Of a stretch of 48,922 nucleotides of DNA, positions 23,484 through 31,997 are shown piece by piece. The position numbers and the translations under genes are program-made. The DNA lies in IMG/VR virus record IMGVR_UViG_3300009124_000030, positions 1-48,922 of that record; one strand, written 5' to 3'. The notes beneath the pieces were generated by a model. That model worked only from the letters and a program-made list of their open reading frames with translations, made no database searches and was not told the origin of the DNA. The number at the start of each line of letters is the position of its first letter. Position 1 is the first letter of the stretch. This stretch comes from a virus.

Positions 23484-24427
23484 TTTAATTCACATCGCAT
23501 CATTAACTCAGTCAGAAATGCCACCATGTTGATCTCTTGATCAACAACGAAACCAGATTTGTATTGGTATTCGCTAATGATAAGCACTGCCTCAGGAATA
23601 CTAGGAGGTTGGAAGTAGTTATAAAGGTTATCGTATACCTTTCTCATGATATCGGTAGGCTCGTTATCAAGATTCTGTGTCACCCACTTCTTCATGTTGG
23701 TAAACTCTTTCTTCCGAAGATAACCAACAAGGGTAGAGAGTTGGATGTCATTAGAGGCACCCAGAATACCTACATCAATCTTACCAGTAGAAGCATATCG
23801 TTGCAACTCATTGAGAGTGCGACGGAAGTCGGGGAAATACTTCTGGACAACCTCCGCAATAACCTTCGGCTCGTAGTCTACACCTTCACCATCTAGGATG
23901 GTCTTGACTCTCCCGAAGAATGAAGCAGCAACCTGCTGCTTCTCTTTACCCGATTGAGAGAAGTCCACCACAGAGCAACGTGAGTGTAGTGGAGAGATGA
24001 TCTTATTCTTGTAATTGCAGGTGAAGATAAACCGACAATTCCTTTGAAACTCTTCCATGCAAGCACGGAGAAGAAGTTGTACATCGGGAGTAGTGTTGTC
24101 TGCTTCATCAATAATAATTACTTTGTGCTTGGCGGTAGAGGTCAGAGACACGGTGGAAGCATACACTTTCGCCTGGTTACGGACGGTATCGAGGAAACGA
24201 CCTTCGTCAGATCCGTTGATAATCAGACAGTCGGCACCCAACTCTGCACACAGTGCCTTGGCAATGGTAGTTTTACCAACACCAGCAGACCCTGAGAGCA
24301 GGAGGTTAGGAATCTCACCTTGATCTAGAAAACCTTGAAAGATTTTCTTAGTGCTCTCTGGGAGAATGCATTCATCAACAGTTTGTGGACGATACTTTTC
24401 AACCCAGAGAAACAATTTGTTTGACAT
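23480..24427 (-). CDS. 44: Clamp loader large subunit, gp44
   Basis: An AAA+ ATPase that opens the gp45 ring and places it on primer ends. It has 315 residues from the ATG at 24427 (a TTG two codons earlier is rejected). Walker A is GSAGVGKT, Walker B IIIDEAD and the sensor/arginine-finger SRC motif is in LHSRCSVVDF. The C-terminal collar helices follow. It lies three bases after the clamp gene. Confidence 0.96.
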   Translation of the reverse strand: MSNKLFLWVEKYRPQTVDECILPESTKKIFQGFLDQGEIPNLLLSGSAGVGKTTIAKALCAELGADCLIINGSDEGRFLDTVRNQAKVYASTVSLTSTAKHKVIIIDEADNTTPDVQLLLRACMEEFQRNCRFIFTCNYKNKIISPLHSRCSVVDFSQSGKEKQQVAASFFGRVKTILDGEGVDYEPKVIAEVVQKYFPDFRRTLNELQRYASTGKIDVGILGASNDIQLSTLVGYLRKKEFTNMKKWVTQNLDNEPTDIMRKVYDNLYNYFQPPSIPEAVLIISEYQYKSGFVVDQEINMVAFLTELMMRCELK

Positions 24428-24429
24428 AA

Positions 24430-25152
24430 TCAATTAGGCTCGAGTGCGATAAAGTAGTTGAGGGAGGAGTTGCTAAGGGAAGCAAAGTTAGCAATATTAC
24501 GGTTGCTGATCGTGACGTGGTAACTACCTTCAAGGAGTTTCAGATTCTCGATCTTGAAACAGAAGCAGAAGTTACGTCGCTCCATTGCATTCTCAGCAGG
24601 ACGATCAAAGACTACCTTCTTCAGGGGAAGAGAGAAGACGTTAGAGGTCTCATTCTTCTTGTCTTTGACACAGATGCTGTAAGTACCTTCATGACCATAG
24701 ACACAAAGGTCTTCGACACCATACACTTTAGATGCCTGCATCAGTTGCTGCAGATCTGCTTGGGGTAGGTCAAAGAAGATCTCAGTATCAGGGAGATCAG
24801 GGTTGAATTCAGGGACCTTACCGATGATCTCGGGGTCACTGTAGTAGAAGGTGGTCTTACCTTTAGTATCTTCATCATAGATAACAACTTTCTTCCTATC
24901 AGGGAAGAAGAGCATCGGAGTCTTGAAGAGTGACAGAGCACCGAGGAAGAGTGGCAGGTCATAGATTGCCATCTGCTCAGGGAAGTCTTCACGGACTTGA
25001 GTGCCAGCGATGATATTCTTGTTGATCGAAATCGTTTCAACCAACTTACCTGGATCGATAACAATAGACTTGTTGATCGTGCTGAAATTACGCAAGACTT
25101 CAATTGTCTGCTTACTCAGTTTGATATTAAGGCGTGCGTCTTGGTCTTGCAT
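24430..25152 (-). CDS. 45: DNA polymerase sliding clamp, gp45
   Basis: A trimeric processivity ring for gp43 that in T4 also activates late transcription with gp33 and gp55. It has 240 residues (T4: 228). The N-terminal LSKQTIEVLRNFSTINKSIV and the repeated two-domain beta/alpha pattern identify it. The ATG lies two bases after the stop of the DUF3310-type gene. Because the late motifs in this window resemble T4 late promoters, a role in late transcription is plausible here as well. Confidence 0.95.
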   Translation of the reverse strand: MQDQDARLNIKLSKQTIEVLRNFSTINKSIVIDPGKLVETISINKNIIAGTQVREDFPEQMAIYDLPLFLGALSLFKTPMLFFPDRKKVVIYDEDTKGKTTFYYSDPEIIGKVPEFNPDLPDTEIFFDLPQADLQQLMQASKVYGVEDLCVYGHEGTYSICVKDKKNETSNVFSLPLKKVVFDRPAENAMERRNFCFCFKIENLKLLEGSYHVTISNRNIANFASLSNSSLNYFIALEPN

Positions 25153-25154
25153 AA

Positions 25155-25442
25155 TTACTGTGGGTAAGTTTCTGGTGGGTCGGAGTTTTTGTCGTTGAAA
25201 TGCATCAACAACACTGCATAGTGTAGCACCTTCATGATGTCACGTCGAGCTGATCCTTTCTTGTCGTATCGAGAAGCATACTTAAGGATGTTACTCCTAC
25301 AGAATGCCTCTCCATCACCACATGCTTCGATCAAATCGAGAGTTTGAATGCCGTCATCACCAGCAGAATAGTGCTGACTATAGGTACTCACGATGTAAGA
25401 GCGCAACTCCTGAAGAATTTCATCTTCACTGTATTTCATCAT
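25155..25442 (-). CDS. DUF3310-like small protein
   Basis: A 95-residue protein. The C-terminal two thirds (GIQTLDLIEACGDGEAFCRS through NILKYASRYDKKG then DIMKVLHYAVLL) match the DUF3310 (SaV-like) family, common in phages near nucleotide and replication genes. The function is unknown; a link to nucleotide metabolism has been suggested for the family. Two ATG codons are adjacent (25442, 25439) and no clear SD precedes them. It lies immediately before the clamp gene. Confidence 0.8.
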   Translation of the reverse strand: MMKYSEDEILQELRSYIVSTYSQHYSAGDDGIQTLDLIEACGDGEAFCRSNILKYASRYDKKGSARRDIMKVLHYAVLLMHFNDKNSDPPETYPQ

Positions 25443-25448
25443 ATTTAG
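25442..25448 (-). promoter_or_regulatory. CTAAATA motif touching a start codon, doubtful promoter
   Basis: CTAAATA on the minus strand in the 27-base gap after the CobS-like gene, but it abuts the ATG at 25442. A transcript from here would lack a leader for that gene and could serve only gp45 and genes downstream. Low confidence. Confidence 0.25.
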
Positions 25449-25469
25449 ATAGGGTATGTATAAAGGATA

Positions 25470-26549
25470 TCAAAGTCCCAGAGGGTTGTCAAGGACATCA
25501 ACCTCAGAGTCAATCTTATCATACAACTCAAGGAAAGACTGCTTGGTTTCATCATCGAAACGATTCAGGCAGACCTTGATTGCTTTGACACGATCCGAGA
25601 AGATGCTATAAGCACGGATGATGTGGACCAGACGACGGGTAGAGATGACTTCATCAACGCCACCGTCAGCAAAGGTCTTACGGATGATCTCTGCCCATGT
25701 GCAGAGGTTGGTGATGTACTTGTCATCACAGCAATCCAACTCTTTGCAGTAGTTGTGGAGCATCTTCACCTCAACAGAAGGTTTGGGATACTCTTGCTCA
25801 AAGGTAAGGGGGAAACGCTCAAGGAATGCCTCATTGAGCACGTTGGTGCCGATGAAACGACCGTCTTCGCTACCTTTACCCTTGGTGTTAGCAGTGGCAA
25901 TCACAGTGAAACCAGCAGCAGGTTGCACATAACGACCGATCTTCTTCAGGAAGACACCTTTACCTTCAAGAATAGACTGGAGACAAAGGATTTTGTTGGA
26001 TGCCAGATCGATTTCATCCAGAAGGAGGACAGCGCCACGCTCAAGAGCTTCAATGACAGGACCATTGTGCCACACAGTATTACCATCAACCAGACGGAAA
26101 CCGCCAATAAGATCGTCTTCATCAGTTTCAATAGTAATGTTGACTCGGATCAACTCACGTCCTGCTGTAGCACATGCCTGCTCCACACTGAAGGTCTTTC
26201 CGTTACCAGAGAGACCAGTGATGAAGATAGGGTAGAAGATACCACTGTTGATAACTTTCTTAAGGTCAAGGAAGTTGCCAAAGGGCACATAATTCTTGTC
26301 TTTTGCTGGAATCAAAGTAGTCTCTTCGAGTTGTACAGTTTGCTCAAGTTGCTGACGTGCTTCGGTGATGGTCAGCATCCACTTGCCGCGTCCTGCCTTA
26401 TGAGATTCAAGACGCTTAGTGATTGTGGGATAAGATACATCAAAGTGATCAGCAGCAGCAAGCAATTGCTCAGTCTTGACTTGCTCGCCGTAAGTTTGAG
26501 TGAGGTAAGAGACGAGTGTCTCAGTGGTCAGGTCAGACTTGGCAGGCAT
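25470..26549 (-). CDS. cobS: MoxR/CobS-like AAA+ ATPase
   Basis: A 359-residue AAA+ protein, called CobS in cyanophages after the cobaltochelatase subunit. Walker A is GLSGNGKT (112-119), Walker B VLLLDEIDLA (about 174-183); ATANTKGKGSEDG gives sensor 1 and LERFPLTFEQEY the arginine-finger region. The N-terminal ~75 residues form a helix-turn-helix-like segment. Together with the VWA protein at 27392-29500 it forms a MoxR/VWA-type pair that usually remodels or loads metal into a target protein. No CobN is visible, so cobalt insertion is unproven. The start at 26549 has GAGA upstream; 26606 would run into the preceding gene. Confidence 0.88.
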   Translation of the reverse strand: MPAKSDLTTETLVSYLTQTYGEQVKTEQLLAAADHFDVSYPTITKRLESHKAGRGKWMLTITEARQQLEQTVQLEETTLIPAKDKNYVPFGNFLDLKKVINSGIFYPIFITGLSGNGKTFSVEQACATAGRELIRVNITIETDEDDLIGGFRLVDGNTVWHNGPVIEALERGAVLLLDEIDLASNKILCLQSILEGKGVFLKKIGRYVQPAAGFTVIATANTKGKGSEDGRFIGTNVLNEAFLERFPLTFEQEYPKPSVEVKMLHNYCKELDCCDDKYITNLCTWAEIIRKTFADGGVDEVISTRRLVHIIRAYSIFSDRVKAIKVCLNRFDDETKQSFLELYDKIDSEVDVLDNPLGL

Positions 26550-26574
26550 TGTGTGTCTCTTGATTACTTTGTAA

Positions 26575-27111
26575 TTATACTGCCTGCAGCGGAGCGTAGT
26601 GGTCAATCCAGGACGGTTTGCGATCTGGCACCCTCAGGTAGTTGGTTGGCACCCATGGTTTACTTGCGATGTATCGCTTGTATGCCTCATGTGTAGAGAT
26701 AGATTCATCATATTTCCATTGATCGGGCATAGCACGAGCAAAGGGAGTGTGCTTATCTGGACACCCATCTTGTGTCAAGAGACCTGCGAGCATTAGACTC
26801 TTGTAACAACTATGGACCTTATCGTATCTATATGTATACTCCTCACATAGAGAAATACCATGCTGCAACAACCATTGCACGTTGTTATTAGATTTAGCAA
26901 CCCATATAGTACATGGATGATTGCGGAATGCACCGTTCTCTGTGGCGTAAGGTGTGCCATCTGCCTTGAAGACTGGTCCAATTGAGTGATACCACTTACT
27001 GAATACAACTGCAATCATCTGACAACACTCTAGTGGCATCTTTACGATGTGTTTGTCAGGCAACTGATGTGCTGAGATAGTGGGATCGTCGTCAACGGCA
27101 AAGATATTCAT
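26575..27111 (-). CDS. Conserved phage protein, unknown function
   Basis: A 178-residue protein beginning MNIFAVDDDPTISAHQLPDK and continuing HIVKMPLECCQMIAVVF. Conserved-looking features include NHPCTIWVAKSNNNVQWLLQ, CEEYTYRY and a late MPDQWKYD. This matches a widespread family of phage proteins that I recognise but for which no function is established. His, Asp and Trp residues are clustered, so a hydrolase or nucleotide-related enzyme is possible. It is coupled upstream by ATGA to the thioredoxin-like gene. Confidence 0.75.
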   Translation of the reverse strand: MNIFAVDDDPTISAHQLPDKHIVKMPLECCQMIAVVFSKWYHSIGPVFKADGTPYATENGAFRNHPCTIWVAKSNNNVQWLLQHGISLCEEYTYRYDKVHSCYKSLMLAGLLTQDGCPDKHTPFARAMPDQWKYDESISTHEAYKRYIASKPWVPTNYLRVPDRKPSWIDHYAPLQAV

Positions 27112-27395
27112 TTGAATTTATCCAATAGATTAGAAAAGAAACCTTTTGTCATGTAGTTGCCACCTGCCATGCGAGCAATCAACTCACCATCACGAAGTGC
27201 AACTAAACAGGGTGTTGAATCTACACCATAACCTTTAGCCTCCTCACACCAATTACCATCCTCGTCTCGGATACCTACAATTGTAACGTGCTCATCCCAA
27301 CCGTCAATTTTCTTTAGATTGTTTTCAGCATATTTACATCCTCTGCAACCTTCCATGGTGTAGAGGATGATTTTATCAGGTAGTAATTCAGTCAT
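27108..27395 (-). CDS. Thioredoxin/glutaredoxin-like protein
   Basis: A 95-residue thioredoxin-fold protein. The active site CRGC (Cys17, Cys20) follows the first strand (IILYTMEG). The cis-Pro motif STPCLVAL comes later and supports redox activity. It may reduce the phage ribonucleotide reductase or act on the adjacent CobT-like protein. The ATG overlaps the stop of the CobT-like gene and its own stop overlaps the next start, so it lies in the same coupled set. Confidence 0.9.
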   Translation of the reverse strand: MTELLPDKIILYTMEGCRGCKYAENNLKKIDGWDEHVTIVGIRDEDGNWCEEAKGYGVDSTPCLVALRDGELIARMAGGNYMTKGFFSNLLDKFK

Positions 27396-29500
27396 GCAAT
27401 GTGTTGGATAAAGGACGAGAGGATGCGCTTGTTATTTGCTTTTCCTTTGAGGGATTTACGAAACGCTGTTTTGATTTGTGCTTTGGTAGCATCTTCTGCA
27501 ACATCAAACTCAATCTCATCATTGAGTCCTTTGTTAGAGATGAGATAACACTCCTTGAATCCATACATTCTAACACCAACTGACTTGTTTTTAGCAAGTA
27601 CTTTGCGAGTACTCTCTGCTTCAGATGAAGTGAGCCACTGATCAATGAATTTATTCAATTCACGATTGGGACCAATACGGAAACCAAGAATGTTTACATT
27701 TGGAAAATATCCCTCCATATAATTTAGCAATGCGACAGTGGGACAACTCACATAGTTACCTACTCGATAGGTTTGACCGTTATTACGATTACGAATCTGA
27801 CAATTTTCCTTCATCGATCCACGATAAATCTTGGTCTCTTCCTTCCAAGTAGTCTCAGACCATTCTCCAGACCATTGTGCCTCACCGTCAGTCAAGATAC
27901 ACACGTTAGTCTTCTCAACACCATACTTAGCAGAGAATCTAGGGATCAGAGTCTGCAGAGAAACGATTGCTTCATTGAGAGGAGTGCCACCAAGACCCAT
28001 GATGCTAGGCATACCGTCACCAGGCACATACTGACGGGCTTCCCAACTGCGGGATGGTCCATAACGGACATCATACATGTAAGTACAACGCCAGAGGTAG
28101 TTTGCATACTTGTCAAACGTTTTGTTGTTGTGCTCACTGCTCAACAATTGATGCAGATGGAAGTGCTGAGGCATATAGAAGGTGTTTACGCGACCTTTAT
28201 ACTCATCATCTAGCTGACATGAGAAGGTGGCATCAATAGTGAAAGCATATACATCAAAGGGGATACCAACTTTACGGCAGAAGAGACACAAGGACAGCAA
28301 TTGCTTGTATGTGTCATGAATAATCTCTGCCATAGATCCAGACCAGTCAAGGAAGAAGATCAGACCATGATTCTTTCCATCTGTGGTAGTGGTAACTTTT
28401 TTGAAGAGGTCTTCGTTGTACTTGTAGGTGTGAAGTTTGGTAGTGTCAAGGACACCAGTGCGAGAAACAGACTGTCGTGCATATGCAGAGGCAGATTTCT
28501 TCAACTCAAACTCTTTAGCAAGGTAATTTACCTCACGACTAGAGTCTCGTTTGAATTCACGATACTTATCGTCAGTGAATCCCCAGTCAAACTCACTGTT
28601 TCGCCAGAATTCTTCGCACTGCTGATAGATTTTGTCTGCAGAGACGACGATTTCATCCATATCAGGGTCGTCAATCTCCATATAGTGAGGAGTATTGTAA
28701 GAATTCCTTGACGTGGTATTGGCAAGATTCTTAGCAAACTCAGCATCCGTCATTGCCTCTTCATCTCTTTCATAAGAGGGCGTTTCAAGGTCTGCTTCGT
28801 CTCCATCTTCACCATCATCATGGTTAGGAGACTTCTGGTCATTCATCTCTTTGGTGTCAGTGAATTGTTGTGTCGGCATAGGCTCAGACACACCTTCACC
28901 ACCATCACCAGTATTGGTTTTGGAAGAGTTAGGTGGTGCCTCTGTAGTCTCTTCCTGCTTCTGATGCTGATAAACTGCTACTGCTGCAGCAATTGCTTCC
29001 TCAAACGTCTCAGCGGCGTCTACAGCGTCACGGAGAGGCATCTCATCAGCATCGAAAGGCATCATTGCATCAGCACCAAGTTTGAAGTACAGATTGATGC
29101 GATCGATTAGTTTGAATTGTGAATGATCTTCACCATCAATGTTGAAAAAGTCACGAGCATTGAGTTGACGATACCCACCATAGAAGTCCTTGGAGATACC
29201 AGGGAATTTACGCTTCATCAACTTCTCAATCCTTGCATCCTCAGTCACATTGACATAAGACTTGGGGCAAGGCAGGTTGTCTAGAGTATTATCGTTAGGA
29301 GTGAAGAGAGCATGACCCACTTCATGACCTACTAGAAGGTTATACACACGGTCACCAACGTCTTCTACCTCCCAAATTGGGAGAGTCAGGACTCGCTTTG
29401 ACACATCAAAGGAAGCAGTCTCACAAACACGGTGCTCAATGATTAGATTCTCACTGGCAAGGAGTCTAGCAAGTTGTCCTTTAATTTCAGTGTAAGTCAT
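27392..29500 (-). CDS. cobT: CobT-like protein: HExxH metallopeptidase-type N-terminus and VWA domain
   Basis: A 702-residue protein. The N-terminal domain has HEVGH (59-63) and TEDARIE (87-93), the two halves of a zinc-metallopeptidase site (gluzincin pattern). The middle (about 180-260) is acidic and low complexity. The C-terminal half is a von Willebrand A domain with the MIDAS DxSxS as Asp385-Trp-Ser-Gly-Ser389 and later TDGEAQWSGE. It resembles CobT of aerobic cobaltochelatase but also zincin-VWA proteins. It pairs with the AAA+ protein at 25470-26549, as MoxR and VWA proteins do. Substrate unknown. A possible sigma70-like promoter (29523-29550) lies just upstream. Confidence 0.85.
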   Translation of the reverse strand: MTYTEIKGQLARLLASENLIIEHRVCETASFDVSKRVLTLPIWEVEDVGDRVYNLLVGHEVGHALFTPNDNTLDNLPCPKSYVNVTEDARIEKLMKRKFPGISKDFYGGYRQLNARDFFNIDGEDHSQFKLIDRINLYFKLGADAMMPFDADEMPLRDAVDAAETFEEAIAAAVAVYQHQKQEETTEAPPNSSKTNTGDGGEGVSEPMPTQQFTDTKEMNDQKSPNHDDGEDGDEADLETPSYERDEEAMTDAEFAKNLANTTSRNSYNTPHYMEIDDPDMDEIVVSADKIYQQCEEFWRNSEFDWGFTDDKYREFKRDSSREVNYLAKEFELKKSASAYARQSVSRTGVLDTTKLHTYKYNEDLFKKVTTTTDGKNHGLIFFLDWSGSMAEIIHDTYKQLLSLCLFCRKVGIPFDVYAFTIDATFSCQLDDEYKGRVNTFYMPQHFHLHQLLSSEHNNKTFDKYANYLWRCTYMYDVRYGPSRSWEARQYVPGDGMPSIMGLGGTPLNEAIVSLQTLIPRFSAKYGVEKTNVCILTDGEAQWSGEWSETTWKEETKIYRGSMKENCQIRNRNNGQTYRVGNYVSCPTVALLNYMEGYFPNVNILGFRIGPNRELNKFIDQWLTSSEAESTRKVLAKNKSVGVRMYGFKECYLISNKGLNDEIEFDVAEDATKAQIKTAFRKSLKGKANNKRILSSFIQHIA

Positions 29501-29522
29501 GCGGTCTCGTCGTTACCCATAT

Positions 29523-29550
29523 ATTGTAGGGCAGAGTGGAGCAGAGTCAG
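29523..29550 (-). promoter_or_regulatory. Weak sigma70-like promoter upstream of the CobT-like gene
   Basis: On the minus strand CTGACT, a 16-base spacer and TACAAT precede the ATG at 29500. The -10 is good (5 of 6), the -35 is partial (4 of 6). The element falls within a triple GCAGAGT repeat. Confidence 0.35.
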
Positions 29551-29559
29551 GGGCAGAGT
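29531..29559. repeat. Three copies of GCAGAGT in a 70-base spacer
   Basis: GCAGAGT occurs at 29531-29537, 29541-29547 and 29553-29559 (plus strand), between the CobT-like gene and the next 2OG oxygenase. The copies are spaced 10 and 12 bases apart, about one helical turn. A TGCCAC/GTGGCA inverted repeat (29561-29580) follows at the oxygenase stop codon. No U-tract. Confidence 0.5.
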
Positions 29560-29570
29560 GTGCCACCTTC

Positions 29571-30032
29571 TCAAGTGGCATCACAGTACATAAACATGGC
29601 AAGAATGTATTCTTGTCCAAGAAATGGTGGTCTAAAGTGTCGATACTTATTACCTGCAAACAAAAGACCTTGCCCTAACGGTATACTATGGCAGTCCTGG
29701 TCCTGAAAACATATCGCCCATGGATTATCATACCTAATAGGGACAGACAATGAATAATGTATTTCATCTCTGTCAGTATGTGGTTTGAGTGTCGATCCAT
29801 AACCATGTACTCTGACATATGAATACAATGGTGTCACTTTCTTTCCAAGAATCTTCTCCACACAGGGGAGAAATGCATCCATATATGAATCTAGATAGTC
29901 TGGATCATAGATTGATGTAACTTTTCCATCTACAATCAGGTCATCAACTTGATTTGGGTCTGTTAATATCTCTTCCAGTATTTCTTCTCTCTCTACTTTG
30001 TCTAGTAGGTCAACAATTACTGTTGGATTCAT
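29571..30032 (-). CDS. 2OG-Fe(II) oxygenase, small form
   Basis: A 153-residue jelly-roll oxygenase. Iron ligands are His85 and Asp87 (KPHTDRDEIHYS) and His132 (YRHFRPP); the segment after it (GQEYILAMFMY) forms the last strand. It lies at the end of the gp55-gp47-gp46 transcript and starts 23 bases inside the gp46 gene. Its position next to SbcCD-like nuclease genes hints at a role in nucleic acid or protein modification, but the substrate is not known. It is not closely related to the pair at 21.9-23.2 kb. Confidence 0.83.
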   Translation of the reverse strand: MNPTVIVDLLDKVEREEILEEILTDPNQVDDLIVDGKVTSIYDPDYLDSYMDAFLPCVEKILGKKVTPLYSYVRVHGYGSTLKPHTDRDEIHYSLSVPIRYDNPWAICFQDQDCHSIPLGQGLLFAGNKYRHFRPPFLGQEYILAMFMYCDAT

Positions 30033-31737
30033 CTGCTTTTACCTTTGAAAAATCACCAACTTTTTCAAATTCAATGTTGGTGTCGAAACGATCTACAAGG
30101 ATTTCTCCTTTGTGGGATATTACAAAAAGATTAGTTCTCTTGTCAAGACCTTTCAAAATTTTCATCAATTCGTCTGTGGCAGTGGAGTCTAGGGAAGAAT
30201 CAAACACCTCATCGAGGATCAAGAGATTAGTAGAGGCAGAATTCTTCATCTTAGCGATGTCTCTCCAGCAAAACAGAAGACCCAAGTCGATCTTCTGCTT
30301 CTCTCCTTCAGAGAATGAAGCATAAGAAAACACATCACGGAAACGGGACTTGATAACCTCATTAAATTCTTCGTCTAGTGTGAAATTGACGAAGAAATCC
30401 ATGGATTGCAAGTACTTATTTATTTGTTTGTTGATAACAGGGACAAATTTACTGATCACTTTGCTCTTGATACCACTATCCTTGAGCAAACCACCAACAA
30501 CCTGCATATTACTGAAGTCTTTATTGATTTCTGAGCATCTTTGTGCTACAGAGTTATAGTTATCTTCAGATTCAACCAGCAGTTTTTGTTGCTGATCGAT
30601 ATTTGGAGTAGGTTTGTTGACCTCTTCCATCAAAACAACGTTTTCCCGCTGCAACTTATCATTCTCTTTCGTGAGACTGAGGATTTCGTGCTGGTAAGAG
30701 GTGATGCTCTGACCATAACCACGCATTTCTTCCAATGTTGCAGCAATATCTGTGACTGCTGCATCAATATCAGCAAACCCTTTGTTGAATTTCTCCTTCC
30801 TCTCGGTAGCATTCTCCATATGCTTTGTCTTATGCTCATCATCTAGCGACTGATGGCACGTTGGGCATGAATCATTGTCATTATAAAAAGCAAAGTCCTT
30901 ATTTGCCTTAGAAAGATTCTGCTCAATCTTTGCTCTCATGTCACGGAGCTTGTCATTCTTTGCCTGCAGAGTACTTTGGTTAGCAAGTTTCAATGCCAGA
31001 TCACTAATGCATTGCTCATTCGATTTGACTCGCTTGAGAATGTCCATCTGACGCAATTCATTAGCATCAAACTTAGACTGGAGTGATTTGATATGCTCAG
31101 CATTGATCTTCGAGAGACTCTGCATAGAAGATCTCTGATGATTAACTGCTTGCTCAGCAATCTTAACTTCATACTGACAGTTTCTTACTGTCTCTTTCAA
31201 GTCCTTTACCCTATCCTTGAGGATAGAATTCATTTGGGAGAAGATTTGGATGTCCAAAAGGTCTTCGATAACTTCTCTTCGATGTGCAGCAGGCAACTGC
31301 ATGAAAGGCACAAAAGTGCTACTACCGAGAATAACAACTTGAGTGAAAGACTTGTAGTTAAATTTAAGTATTGATTGCTCAAGGTACTTTTGATAGTCTT
31401 TATTCGCAGCGTCTTGATCCAGGAGTGATCCATTGCGATAGATCCGAAAAATGTTTGGTTTAATACCACGCTCAACCTTATAGGTAACGCTACCAATACT
31501 AAACTCAATCTCAACAAGTGCATCTCTTTCGTTAACACTGTTAACAAGTTGAGGTTTATTGATCTTACGAAATGGTTTGTTAAACAAACCGAAGCACAAT
31601 GCGTCCAACAATGTGGATTTACCTGCACCGTTGTTGCCTACGATAAGACTCGATGGAGAAGTATTCAGAGATAACTCAGTGAATGAGTTGCCAGTAGATA
31701 GAAAGTTTTTCCAACGGATCTTTTCAAAGATAATCAT
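30010..31737 (-). CDS. 46: Recombination endonuclease subunit gp46 (Rad50/SbcC-like ATPase)
   Basis: The ATPase half of the gp46-gp47 end-processing complex that resects DNA for recombination and helps break down host DNA. It has 575 residues. Walker A is VGNNGAGKST (about 33-42). Coiled-coil arms flank a zinc hook CPTC (in DSCPTCHQSL). The signature SEGEKQKIDLG and Walker B NLLILDEVFDSSLD complete the ABC-type head. Its ATG (31737) overlaps the DUF3110-like stop. Confidence 0.95.
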   Translation of the reverse strand: MIIFEKIRWKNFLSTGNSFTELSLNTSPSSLIVGNNGAGKSTLLDALCFGLFNKPFRKINKPQLVNSVNERDALVEIEFSIGSVTYKVERGIKPNIFRIYRNGSLLDQDAANKDYQKYLEQSILKFNYKSFTQVVILGSSTFVPFMQLPAAHRREVIEDLLDIQIFSQMNSILKDRVKDLKETVRNCQYEVKIAEQAVNHQRSSMQSLSKINAEHIKSLQSKFDANELRQMDILKRVKSNEQCISDLALKLANQSTLQAKNDKLRDMRAKIEQNLSKANKDFAFYNDNDSCPTCHQSLDDEHKTKHMENATERKEKFNKGFADIDAAVTDIAATLEEMRGYGQSITSYQHEILSLTKENDKLQRENVVLMEEVNKPTPNIDQQQKLLVESEDNYNSVAQRCSEINKDFSNMQVVGGLLKDSGIKSKVISKFVPVINKQINKYLQSMDFFVNFTLDEEFNEVIKSRFRDVFSYASFSEGEKQKIDLGLLFCWRDIAKMKNSASTNLLILDEVFDSSLDSTATDELMKILKGLDKRTNLFVISHKGEILVDRFDTNIEFEKVGDFSKVKADESNSNC

Positions 31738-31997
31738 TCTGCATTAGGTGGGATAACGAATTCATCGGGAGTGATGATGGAAAATCTATAACCATACTGG
31801 CGACAGTTTTCCTTCACAGTTTCTTCTTCAACTTCAGAGACTGTAAGTACTCTCTGATAGTTATTTGCTAGGAGCATCTCATAATACCGTGTCGCATCAT
31901 CTTTGTCAACAAACATCTGCACAACTCTATCTACAGACTCGTCATCACGTACTGCGTAGACTCCTCCAGTTGCTTCATCAAGTAATACAAACATCAT
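31734..31997 (-). CDS. DUF3110-like protein, cyanobacterial type
   Basis: An 87-residue protein starting MMFVLLDEATGGVYAVRD, with DKDDATRYYEMLLANNYQRV and ending EFVIPPNAE. The pattern (aspartate-rich DDATRYA helix, Cys-containing third segment, IPP ending) is that of DUF3110, a family of small cyanobacterial proteins. It thus looks host-derived. The ATG overlaps the gp47 stop (ATGA), replacing a longer reading to 32072 that overlaps gp47. The function is unknown in hosts and phages. It sits exactly between gp47 and gp46, whose products form one complex. Confidence 0.8.
   Translation of the reverse strand: MMFVLLDEATGGVYAVRDDESVDRVVQMFVDKDDATRYYEMLLANNYQRVLTVSEVEEETVKENCRQYGYRFSIITPDEFVIPPNAE

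Noticed and set aside
25623-26696. Plus-strand open frame of 357 codons
   Set aside because: It lies opposite the intact CobS-like AAA+ gene with clear Walker motifs and has no SD or recognisable domain.
25470-29500. Cobalamin biosynthesis by the CobS/CobT pair
   Set aside because: No CobN-like chelatase subunit or other cobalamin gene is in the window, so the named pathway cannot be supported from this sequence.
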